Positions 1 through 6,733 of a DNA stretch of 17,025 nucleotides are shown here, piece after piece. The position numbers and the translations under genes were made by a program. Source of the stretch: Phocaeicola_A sp964481755 (lineage in GTDB: Bacteria; Bacteroidota; Bacteroidia; Bacteroidales; Bacteroidaceae); contig CAYZVH010000056.1 in NCBI GenBank assembly GCA_964481755.1, forward strand, positions 1 to 17,025, in the 5' to 3' direction. Below the pieces are notes generated by a model that was given only the letters and a program-made list of their open reading frames with translations, did no database searches and was not told where the DNA came from. Numbering within the stretch: the first letter of the stretch is position 1; each line of letters starts with the position of its first letter.

Positions 1-3
1 CTT

Positions 4-666
4 ATGACGAAAAAAGAATTCTTCTCATTCAAAAGCAACAAATTCTTTTGGCTCAACATCTTAGGGATGTGCCTGTTTGTTGTCATCGCTCTGGTGGCAG
101 CTCTCAAGTGGTTGGATTTCTACACCCAACACGGAGAGGGCATCGAGGTGCCCGACCTGAAAGGACTCTCGCTCAACGAAGCCGAAGCTCGACTGAAAGC
201 CGATGGGCTGGAGATGTCCGTCATCGACTCTACCTACATCGCAGGCTACCCCTACGGCTGCATCATCGAACAAAATCCTGCCATCGGCGTTAAGGTAAAA
301 CAGAAACACCGCATTTACGTCACCATCAATACCAACAGCGTGCCCCTGCGCGCCATTCCGGACATCATCGACAACTGCTCGCTGCGCGAGGCGCAGGCCA
401 AAGTGAGTGCTTCCGGCTTCACTCTGGGCGAGAACGAGTTCATACAAGGAGAGACGGACTGGGTCTACGGTGTGAAATACAGAGGCCTGCAACTGGCCAC
501 CGGAGCGAAAGTGCCTGTCGGCGCTACATTGGTGCTGGTGGTGGGCAACAACGACCTGATGTTGGACGACATGGAGCTCGACAGCCTGGACCTGCAGATA
601 GGGACAGGCAAACGCGGTGCTAACGACATAGACACCATTCCCTACGTTGAGGATTCTTGGTTCTAA
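4..666 (+). CDS. Membrane-anchored two-PASTA-domain protein
   Basis: The 220-residue product has a short basic N-terminus, one hydrophobic segment at about residues 15-35, then two PASTA repeats at about 48-112 (opening VPDLKGLSLNEAEARL) and 117-182 (opening IPDIIDNCSLREAQAKV). It ends in an acidic tail with a DLMLDDMELDSLDL stretch. PASTA domains normally sit on penicillin-binding proteins or PknB-type kinases and bind peptidoglycan or muropeptides. Here there is no kinase or transpeptidase domain, so the protein is probably a periplasmic wall-binding or scaffold protein held in the inner membrane. It is followed after 6 bases by an RluD-type gene and then by ddl, which supports a link to the cell wall. 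Only three bases precede the start, so its promoter and any upstream operon partner are outside the window. Domain assignment is firm; the precise role is unknown. Confidence 0.88.
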   Translation: MTKKEFFSFKSNKFFWLNILGMCLFVVIALVAALKWLDFYTQHGEGIEVPDLKGLSLNEAEARLKADGLEMSVIDSTYIAGYPYGCIIEQNPAIGVKVKQKHRIYVTINTNSVPLRAIPDIIDNCSLREAQAKVSASGFTLGENEFIQGETDWVYGVKYRGLQLATGAKVPVGATLVLVVGNNDLMLDDMELDSLDLQIGTGKRGANDIDTIPYVEDSWF

Positions 667-672
667 CGGATT

Positions 673-1746
673 ATGGAAGACGAAGAAGAGTTGTTTGACG
701 AGATGGACGACCTGTCCGAAGAGGTGGAACTAACCGCCGACGGACCGGAACTGTACGAACACTTCCGTGTGGTGGTGGACAAAGGCCAAGTACCTGTCCG
801 CATCGACAAGTACCTGTTCGAGCGCATAGTCAACGCCTCACGCAACCGCATACAGAAGGCGGCCGACGCCGGATTCATCATGGCCAACGGCGTGCCGGTG
901 AAGAGCAACTACAAGGTGAAGCCGAAGGATGTGCTGACAGTGATGATGAACCGCCCGCGCTACGAGAACGACATCACCCCCGAGGATATCCCGCTGGACA
1001 TAGTCTACGAGGACGACGACCTGATGGTGGTCAACAAGCCCGCAGGACTGGTGGTGCATCCGGGATGCGGCAACTACCACGGCACACTGGTGAACGCCAT
1101 CGCCTGGCACCTGAAGGACAACCCCGACTACGACCCGAACGACCCGCAAGTAGGCCTCGTTCACCGCATCGACAAGGACACGTCGGGACTGCTGGTGGTG
1201 GCCAAGACACCGGAGGCGAAGACAAAGTTAGGTCTGCAGTTCTTCAACAAGACCACCAAGCGACAGTACAACGCCCTGGTGTGGGGCATCATCGACCAGG
1301 ACAACGGCACGATAGAAGGCAACATCGCCCGCAATCCGAAGGACCGCCTGCAGATGGCCGTCTTCGCCGACCCCGAGGTGGGCAAGCACGCCGTCACCCA
1401 CTATCACGTGCTGGAGCGCATCGGCTACGTCACCTTCGTGGAGTGTGTGCTCGAGACCGGACGAACGCACCAAATCCGTGTGCACATGAAGCACATCGGC
1501 CACCCGCTGTTCAACGACGAGCGCTACGGCGGCAACGAGATACTGAAAGGCACCCACTTCGCCAAGTACAAGCAGTTCGTCAACAACTGCTTCGCCGTGT
1601 GTCCCCGGCAGGCGCTCCACGCCAAGACGCTGGGGTTCGTGCATCCCCGCACGGGACAAGAGATGTTCTTCACCTCCGAGCTGCCACAGGACATGCTGAC
1701 GCTGCTCGACAAGTGGAGAACTTACATTAGTAACAGAGACGAATAA
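673..1746 (+). CDS. RluA/RluD-family 23S rRNA pseudouridine synthase
   Basis: The 357-residue protein has an S4 RNA-binding domain at about residues 38-90 (RIDKYLFERIVNASRNRIQ), followed by the pseudouridine synthase catalytic domain. The family signature GLVHRIDKDTSGLLVVAKT lies at 161-179, with catalytic Asp167 in the HRxD position. RTHQIRVHMKHIGHP near 264-278 is the second conserved block. RluD-type enzymes isomerise uridines in helix 69 of 23S rRNA and help large-subunit maturation; the exact target here is inferred from S4-plus-catalytic architecture. An acidic N-terminal extension of about 30 residues (MEDEEELFDEMDDLSEE) precedes the S4 domain, which is longer than in the classical enzyme. 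The gene starts 6 bases after the PASTA gene and ends 16 bases before ddl, so it is probably co-transcribed with both. Confidence 0.93.
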   Translation: MEDEEELFDEMDDLSEEVELTADGPELYEHFRVVVDKGQVPVRIDKYLFERIVNASRNRIQKAADAGFIMANGVPVKSNYKVKPKDVLTVMMNRPRYENDITPEDIPLDIVYEDDDLMVVNKPAGLVVHPGCGNYHGTLVNAIAWHLKDNPDYDPNDPQVGLVHRIDKDTSGLLVVAKTPEAKTKLGLQFFNKTTKRQYNALVWGIIDQDNGTIEGNIARNPKDRLQMAVFADPEVGKHAVTHYHVLERIGYVTFVECVLETGRTHQIRVHMKHIGHPLFNDERYGGNEILKGTHFAKYKQFVNNCFAVCPRQALHAKTLGFVHPRTGQEMFFTSELPQDMLTLLDKWRTYISNRDE

Positions 1747-1762
1747 AAAACTTAGATACAAA

Positions 1763-2737
1763 ATGAAACGTACAATAGCCATTGTAGCAGGAGGAGATTC
1801 TTCCGAACTTCCCGTTTCCCTTCGCAGTGCCCAGGGACTTTACTCTTTCATGGACAAAGAGAGATACAACCTTTACATCGTAGAGATAGAAGGTCACCGG
1901 TGGGAAGCCGTAATGGCCGATGGCAACAGAGTGCCCATAGACCGCAACGATTTCAGTTTCAGTTATAATGGACAAAAGACAGTGTTCGACTTCGCCTACA
2001 TCACCATCCACGGCACTCCGGGCGAGAACGGAATCCTGCAGGGATACTTCGACCTGATAGGTCTGCCCTACTCGTCGTGCAACGTCCTGGTGTCGGCCAT
2101 GACGTTCAACAAGTTCACGCTGAACCAATACCTGAAAGGCTTCGGCATCCGCGTGTCCGAGTCGCTGATAGTGCGCAAGGGATTCGAGATTACCGACCAG
2201 GAGGTGAAGGAGAAGATAGGGCTTCCCTGCTTCGTGAAGCCCAATGCCGGAGGTTCCAGCTTTGGAGTGACGAAGGTGAAGACAGAGGAGCAAATACAAC
2301 CTGCCATCGAGAAGGCTTTCCACGAGTCGGACGAGGTGATGATAGAGGCCTACATGAAAGGCACCGAGATTACCTGCGGATGCTACAAGACGAAGGATAA
2401 AGAGGTGGTGTTCCCCATCACCGAGGTGGTCACCAGCAACGAGTTCTTCGACTACGACGCCAAGTACAACGGACAGGTGCAGGAGATTACCCCTGCCCGC
2501 CTGAGCGACGACACCACCGAGCGCGTGAAACTCATCACCTCCGCCATCTACGACATACTGGGTTGCTCGGGCATCATCCGGGTGGACTACATCATCACCG
2601 AGGGCGAGAAGGTGAACCTGCTGGAGATAAACACCACGCCGGGTATGACAGCCACCAGCTTCATTCCGCAACAGGTGCGGGCTGCCGGGCTGGACATCAA
2701 GGACGTGCTGACAGACATTATTGAGAACAAATTCTGA
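1763..2737 (+). CDS. ddl: D-alanine--D-alanine ligase
   Basis: The 324-residue cytoplasmic enzyme joins two D-alanines using ATP, giving the dipeptide that ends the peptidoglycan stem. Family motifs are in order: HGTPGENGILQG at 83-94; the ATP-grasp block GLPCFVKPNAGGSSFGV at 153-169; the omega-loop FFDYDAKY at 228-235, whose final Lys-Tyr matches the pair that favours D-Ala over D-lactate; IIRVDYI at 271-277; and the Mg-binding/substrate block LLEINTTPGMTATSF at 286-300. Length fits the family. The first residues (MKRTIAIVAGGDSSE) form the usual nucleotide-type beta strand and loop, supporting this start. It sits between the pseudouridine synthase gene and the acyltransferase gene, 5 bases from the latter. 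Nothing suggests a Van-type resistance ligase. Confidence 0.97.
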   Translation: MKRTIAIVAGGDSSELPVSLRSAQGLYSFMDKERYNLYIVEIEGHRWEAVMADGNRVPIDRNDFSFSYNGQKTVFDFAYITIHGTPGENGILQGYFDLIGLPYSSCNVLVSAMTFNKFTLNQYLKGFGIRVSESLIVRKGFEITDQEVKEKIGLPCFVKPNAGGSSFGVTKVKTEEQIQPAIEKAFHESDEVMIEAYMKGTEITCGCYKTKDKEVVFPITEVVTSNEFFDYDAKYNGQVQEITPARLSDDTTERVKLITSAIYDILGCSGIIRVDYIITEGEKVNLLEINTTPGMTATSFIPQQVRAAGLDIKDVLTDIIENKF

Positions 2738-2742
2738 GAACT

Positions 2743-3894
2743 ATGAATATTCCCGAAGAATTCAAAGAGATACGGCCCTACACCCCGGAGGAGTTGCCCC
2801 AGGTGTACGAGGAGCTGATTGCCGACCCTGCGTTCAGGCAAGTGATAGGATTGGTGATGCCGCAAGTCCCGTTCGACATGATTGCCGCCAAGATGCGGCA
2901 GTGCAAGACGAACCTGGAGTTTCAGAAGGCTTTTTGCTATGATTTCCTTTGGAATATCGTCAAACAACACAGCGACGGACTCACAGGCGACCTCTCCACC
3001 ATATTGGGGACGAAGCCGAACCACACCTTCATCTCCAACCATCGGGACATCATACTCGACTCGGGTTTCCTCTCCCTACTGTTGGTGGACAACGGGATGA
3101 ACACGGTGGAGATTGCCATCGGCGACAACCTGCTCATCTATCCATGGATAAAGAAGCTGGTGCGCATCAACAAGTCGTTCATCGTGCAACGAGCCCTCTC
3201 CATGCGACAGATGCTGGAAGCCTCATCGCGCATGTCGCGCTACATCCACTTCGCCATCAACGAGAAGCACGAGAATGTGTGGATCGCCCAGCGCGAGGGA
3301 CGAGCCAAGGACTCCAACGACCGCACACAGGACAGTGTGCTGAAGATGCTCACCCTGGGCGGAAACGGCAGTGTGACCGAGCGTCTGCTCGACCTCAACA
3401 TCGTGCCGCTAGCCATCTCGTACGAGTATGACCCCTGCGACTTCCTCAAGGCGAAGGAGTTCCAGCAGAAGCGGGACGACCCAGAGTTCAAGAAGAGCAT
3501 GGACGACGACCTCAACAACATGAAGACCGGACTGTTCGGCTACAAGGGCCGCATCCACTTCCAGACCGCTCCGTGCATCAATCCTGCCCTCGAGAAGATG
3601 GACACCAGCCTCAACAAGCAGGAGTTGTTCGCACAGGTTGCCGCCACCATCGACAAAGGCATCCACGCCAACTACCGCATGTTTGCCGGCAACTATGTGG
3701 CCTACGACCTGTGGAAGAACGAGCAGCGCTTCGTCGACCATTATACAACCGAAGAGAAGCAACGGTTCGAGACCTACCTCGAGGAACAGATCAGCAAGAT
3801 TGACCTGCCCAACAAGGATGTTCCCTTCCTGCGCGACAAGATATTGGCCATGTACGCCAATCCATTGATAAACCAGTTAGCAGCCACCGAATGA
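2743..3894 (+). CDS. PlsB-like glycerophosphate acyltransferase family protein
   Basis: This 383-residue protein carries the four blocks of the glycerol-phosphate acyltransferase superfamily. Block I is SNHRDIILDSGFL (99-110), with His100 as the likely catalytic base. Block II is GDNLLIYPWIKKLVRINKSF (127-146), ending in VQR, and resembles the GANL...FFIRR block of PlsB. Block III is QREGRAKDSND (183-193), like the EGxRSR block that binds the glycerol-phosphate phosphate. Block IV is IVPLAISYEYDP (220-231). No clear membrane segment is visible. The likely role is transferring an acyl group to glycerol-3-phosphate or lysophosphatidate, but the true acceptor and donor are not shown. His100 and Asp106 are separated by five residues, whereas the textbook motif has four. 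The last four bases overlap the next gene as ATGA. Confidence 0.82.
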   Translation: MNIPEEFKEIRPYTPEELPQVYEELIADPAFRQVIGLVMPQVPFDMIAAKMRQCKTNLEFQKAFCYDFLWNIVKQHSDGLTGDLSTILGTKPNHTFISNHRDIILDSGFLSLLLVDNGMNTVEIAIGDNLLIYPWIKKLVRINKSFIVQRALSMRQMLEASSRMSRYIHFAINEKHENVWIAQREGRAKDSNDRTQDSVLKMLTLGGNGSVTERLLDLNIVPLAISYEYDPCDFLKAKEFQQKRDDPEFKKSMDDDLNNMKTGLFGYKGRIHFQTAPCINPALEKMDTSLNKQELFAQVAATIDKGIHANYRMFAGNYVAYDLWKNEQRFVDHYTTEEKQRFETYLEEQISKIDLPNKDVPFLRDKILAMYANPLINQLAATE

Positions 3895-4568
3895 TGAAAC
3901 ATTTCAGAGGACTATACCTTATTATATATAGTACACTGGCGATGGCCTTGCTCTGCACCGCTTGCTCCACCGACGACGATGACGACGACTATGTCTATCC
4001 TTCAGTCCTCACCGAGCTGGTGGACATCCACGTTGCCACGGATGGTTACATCGACTACATCACCACCGACGAAGGTACTACCTACGTAGCCGAGAATCGG
4101 ATCAATGCCGACAAGCTGAACACCGACGCCGTCTATCGCGCCCTGTGCATGTACGAAAAGGCCACCTCCACCAAACATACCAAAGGCGCGCGGCTCTACT
4201 CCATCAAGCTGACGCTCAGCGGCAAACCCACGCCGAAAGCTCAAGTGAAGGGAGAAATCAAGACCGACCCGTTGGATGTGCAAAGCGTCTGGCGAGGTGG
4301 CTCATACCTCAACATGACGCTGTTGCCCATGGTGCAAAGCATCTCGCACACCTACGCCATCGTTGAGGAACGCCTTGTGGAAGAAGGCACCGGCAAGAAA
4401 CTCTATCTGCTGCTCCACCACAACCAAAATGGCGACTACGAAGCCTACGAGCAGAAGACCTACATGTCCATAGAGCTAGGCGACTATGCGCTGCAGAGCG
4501 GAGACTCCGTCTTCATCAGCGTCAACACCTACAAAGAGGGCATGAAGACGTGGGGAGTGGCGTACTGA
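3891..4568 (+). CDS. NigD-like surface lipoprotein
   Basis: The 225-residue product has a lipoprotein signal peptide of about 24 residues ending LLCTAC, with Cys25 predicted to be lipidated. Directly after it comes STDDDDDDY. An acidic run right after the lipid cysteine is the known Bacteroides export signal for moving lipoproteins to the cell surface, so a surface location is inferred. The rest is beta-rich and fits the NigD-like family, named from the nigrescin locus of Prevotella, whose function is unknown. The start overlaps the acyltransferase stop (ATGATGA), and the second Met three bases on is an equal candidate; the overlap implies translational coupling. It is the last gene of the + strand block and converges on the sigma factor gene with 48 bases between the stops. 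Confidence 0.75.
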   Translation: MMKHFRGLYLIIYSTLAMALLCTACSTDDDDDDYVYPSVLTELVDIHVATDGYIDYITTDEGTTYVAENRINADKLNTDAVYRALCMYEKATSTKHTKGARLYSIKLTLSGKPTPKAQVKGEIKTDPLDVQSVWRGGSYLNMTLLPMVQSISHTYAIVEERLVEEGTGKKLYLLLHHNQNGDYEAYEQKTYMSIELGDYALQSGDSVFISVNTYKEGMKTWGVAY

Positions 4569-4616
4569 TGACGCGAACGAGTAGGGACAAGACAAACGTG
4601 AAGAAAAGCGTTACCG
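4569..4616. other. Convergent spacer between NigD-like gene and sigma gene
   Basis: Only 48 bases separate the two converging stop codons. A loose pairing exists (GACGCGAACG at 4570-4579 with CGTTACCGTC at 4609-4618, eight of ten positions complementary), but there is no T-tract on either strand. I see no convincing terminator here. Confidence 0.35.
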
Positions 4617-5192
4617 TCAGAGAGAGTTCTCGAATACGCCCAACAGCACACAGAGCAACTCTTTGTCCATTTTGCGCTGCAAGTCGAGGCGAATCATCTC
4701 TATCATCTTGCTCTTCTGCTTCTTTACGGTGATTTCCGCCACCTGCAGAGATTGTGCAATCTCCGCATTCTTCAGCCCCTGCTCGAAGCTCATCTCAAAG
4801 ATGGTCTTGTATTTCTGCGGCAAAGCATTGATGGCCTCATAGACAAGTGTGATGGTTTCTTGCTCTATGAAACTGGCTGAGAGGTCATCCTCCCCTTCTT
4901 CCACTTGGGAGAGATAGTTTCGTTGGGCCTGTCCTTTGCGCAACACACTGATGGCCTTATTGCGAACACAGGTATAAAGGAATATCTTCCACTGCAGGAG
5001 TGAAGTGAATGTGTCCTTTCGCTGATAGGTCTGGAAGACTACATCCTGCACACAGTCCTCAGAGAGGAAAGCGAAGTCCTCACCCAATAGTCGGGTGGTG
5101 TAAGTCAACAGTTCCGGGTACATCTTTTCATAAAAGGATGCGATGCGTCCCTCCTTGAACTCTTGGAATATGTACTCGTAAATCTCCATCAT
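4617..5192 (-). CDS. ECF RNA polymerase sigma factor, Bacteroidetes type
   Basis: Starting at base 5192 the product is 191 residues. Region 2 covers roughly the first half, with the core motif SEDCVQDVVFQTYQR and then WKIFLYTCVRNKAISVLRK. Region 4, with its helix-turn-helix, is EAINALPQKYKTIFEMSF followed by KNAEIAQSLQVAEITVKKQ. There is no region 1.1 or 3, as expected for ECF sigma factors. The reading frame is open up to 5219, but that upstream ATG overlaps a likely -7 promoter element, so the start at 5192 (or 5189, the adjacent Met) is preferred, with an A-rich AAAAGAAG just ahead. It is divergent from the TlpA-FecR-SusCD genes, and the FecR protein encoded at 6734 is its likely anti-sigma partner. 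By family knowledge it would transcribe that locus when released by FecR. Confidence 0.92.
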   Translation of the reverse strand: MMEIYEYIFQEFKEGRIASFYEKMYPELLTYTTRLLGEDFAFLSEDCVQDVVFQTYQRKDTFTSLLQWKIFLYTCVRNKAISVLRKGQAQRNYLSQVEEGEDDLSASFIEQETITLVYEAINALPQKYKTIFEMSFEQGLKNAEIAQSLQVAEITVKKQKSKMIEMIRLDLQRKMDKELLCVLLGVFENSL

Positions 5193-5206
5193 CTTCTTTT
5201 GGTGTA

Positions 5207-5234
5207 CAAAAGTAAGCATTTCCAGCCATCACAA
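5207..5234 (-). promoter_or_regulatory. Candidate housekeeping promoter of the sigma factor gene
   Basis: Read on the minus strand, bases 5214-5207 are TACTTTTG, a full match to the Bacteroides -7 consensus TAnnTTTG. TTG lies at 5234-5232, 17 bases upstream, as a possible -33 element; the usual spacing is a few bases longer, so the -33 part is weak. Transcription would start only a few bases before the ATG at 5192, giving a very short leader. Confidence 0.42.
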
Positions 5235-5246
5235 TGCTCCTCGTGA

Positions 5247-5267
5247 GAGAAAAATTGCATTTTTCTC
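5247..5267. repeat. Perfect 9-bp inverted repeat in the divergent promoter region
   Basis: GAGAAAAAT at 5247-5255 and ATTTTTCTC at 5259-5267 are exact reverse complements around a TGC centre. It lies 54 bases from the sigma start and 69 bases from the TlpA start, upstream of the sigma gene's candidate -7 element. The position suits a dimeric regulator's operator serving both promoters. It is not placed to be a terminator for any annotated gene. It could also form a weak, AT-rich hairpin if transcribed. I do not recognise a known operator. Confidence 0.6.
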
Positions 5268-5336
5268 GTATACCAAACGAAACCTTTTGCGTGTTTATTG
5301 TAAATGACAAACAAATATCGATAATATCTAAAGCTT

Positions 5337-6728
5337 ATGAATAAACCAAATGTCTACAAATCGATGCTTTGCTGCTTGGCATTTGCCCTGGCAGAACAAG
5401 CACAGGCGCAATTGCTGAAAGGCACCATCAAAGACAATCTGAAAGATGTGCAAGTGGCCTACACGTTCGACGGTGATGTGCAGAATACAGTGTATAAGGA
5501 AATAGAGCCGGACAAGGACGGCAATTTCAGTTTCGATATCGAAGGAATGCCAATCCCCACTTGCGAGGTGGAGATTAGCAGCGACAAAGGTTGCGCCGGA
5601 GCCTTCCTCGAGAAGGGCAAGACGGCCGTGATAGAGTTGTCGGTGAACGAAAAGGGCGAAGTGCAGGCCACCTTCTCGGGCGACAACAAAGACATGTGCC
5701 AGTTCTATTCCATCTTCGCCAACGCATTCGACATCATGAAGTACTTCTCCATGGACCCCGAGCAAGCAAGAACGCCAACCGAATACAAAGCACTGTTGGA
5801 TAGTGAATACAACCGTGTGAAGGATGCGTTGAGTTTGGTGAAAGACGAAAAGCAACGAGCCTTCTACACGAAACTAGCTGAAGGAAAATACGAATGGCAA
5901 CGCCTGCGCCTCATCATGGACAAGGCAGACCAGGAAGGGAAAAAGGCAACGGATTATGCCGAATATAACGAGCGTGTTGCACGCATCAACCCCAACGACC
6001 CCATTAACGTCCGCACCAATCTTTCCATCACATGGCTGACAGCTCAGCAAAAGGTTCCCTTCAACTTTGAAGGCGACTTGACGGACTATTACTTGGAGAA
6101 TCTAGACATCATACAAAAGGAGATTACCGACCCTGCCGTGAAGAAATCCCTTCTCCACTACAACGCATACGCGTTCTTCGGCTTCGCTGCAAAGAACGGC
6201 GATGTCAACAAGTATTGGGCGCTCTACCAGCAAGCAGCCAAGGATAGCCCCGAATTGATAGCCGCCTACCAAAGCCAGGTGGATGCGCTCACGAAAACGC
6301 GGAGAGGAGCCGACCTGCCCTATGCGCCCACGCTGACACGCCCCGATGGCACGACGTGCCAACTGACTGGCCTCTACGGGAAGTTCCTCTATCTGGACAT
6401 CTGGGCCACTTGGTGCGGTCCGTGTTGTGCAGAGATTCCTTACCTCGAAAAGGTAGCTGCCCACTACAAGGGGAACGACAAAATAGAGGTGATAAGCATC
6501 TCCGTGGACCAGAACCAAAAGGCATGGCTGAAGAAGCTGGAGACTGACAAACCCGAATGGGCACAGTATGTCCTCTCCAAAGAGGAATATCAAAAATTCA
6601 TGAAGGCTTGGGGCATCAGTGGCATTCCCCGCTTCATCATGATCAGCAAGGATGGCAAGATATTTGCCGCCGATGCGGCTCGTCCGTCGGACAGCAACGT
6701 ATTGGAAATAATTGATTCACAGCTCTAA
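5337..6728 (+). CDS. Secreted TlpA-family thiol-disulfide oxidoreductase (copy 1)
   Basis: The 463-residue product has a signal peptide of about 24 residues ending EQAQA before Q, typical of signal peptidase I, so it is probably soluble in the periplasm. Residues about 26-125 form a beta-rich domain resembling the DUF4369 region often found ahead of Bacteroides thioredoxins. A helical linker spans about 140-320. The thioredoxin domain runs from about 330 to the end: YLDIWATWCGPCCAEIPY at 352-369 carries the redox pair Cys360/Cys363 plus a third adjacent Cys364, and GIPRF near 429-433 holds the cis-proline. Cys341 in DGTTC just before the domain is also kept in the second copy. It probably reduces or reshuffles disulfides in periplasmic partners. 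It is the first gene of the operon, only 5 bases before the FecR gene. Confidence 0.9.
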   Translation: MNKPNVYKSMLCCLAFALAEQAQAQLLKGTIKDNLKDVQVAYTFDGDVQNTVYKEIEPDKDGNFSFDIEGMPIPTCEVEISSDKGCAGAFLEKGKTAVIELSVNEKGEVQATFSGDNKDMCQFYSIFANAFDIMKYFSMDPEQARTPTEYKALLDSEYNRVKDALSLVKDEKQRAFYTKLAEGKYEWQRLRLIMDKADQEGKKATDYAEYNERVARINPNDPINVRTNLSITWLTAQQKVPFNFEGDLTDYYLENLDIIQKEITDPAVKKSLLHYNAYAFFGFAAKNGDVNKYWALYQQAAKDSPELIAAYQSQVDALTKTRRGADLPYAPTLTRPDGTTCQLTGLYGKFLYLDIWATWCGPCCAEIPYLEKVAAHYKGNDKIEVISISVDQNQKAWLKKLETDKPEWAQYVLSKEEYQKFMKAWGISGIPRFIMISKDGKIFAADAARPSDSNVLEIIDSQL

Positions 6729-6733
6729 CATCT

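Larger units (their letters stand above)
5193..5336. promoter_or_regulatory. Divergent promoter region between sigma gene and TlpA-SusCD operon
   Basis: This AT-rich 144-base stretch separates the two divergent transcription units and must hold promoters for both. On the minus strand there is a reasonable Bacteroides -7 element. On the + strand I find no good match to TAnnTTTG; the nearest is ACCTTTTG at 5282-5289, which misses the TA. That would be consistent with the operon promoter depending on the ECF sigma factor rather than the housekeeping one, but this is inference. A perfect inverted repeat lies near the middle. Confidence 0.6.

Noticed and set aside
1727..2671. Open frame of 314 codons on the minus strand
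   Set aside because: It is antisense to ddl, whose motifs are unmistakable, and its composition is that of a mirror frame.
1763..2737. Vancomycin-resistance (D-Ala-D-Lac) ligase
   Set aside because: The omega-loop keeps the Lys-Tyr pair of ordinary D-Ala-D-Ala ligases, and no vanH, vanX or two-component genes are nearby.
4570..4618. Terminator between the convergent NigD-like and sigma genes
   Set aside because: The pairing has a mismatched centre, a 29-base loop and no T-tract.
5193..5219. Upstream start for the sigma factor at 5219
   Set aside because: That segment contains a full TAnnTTTG promoter element, and the protein similarity begins only at the downstream Met codons.
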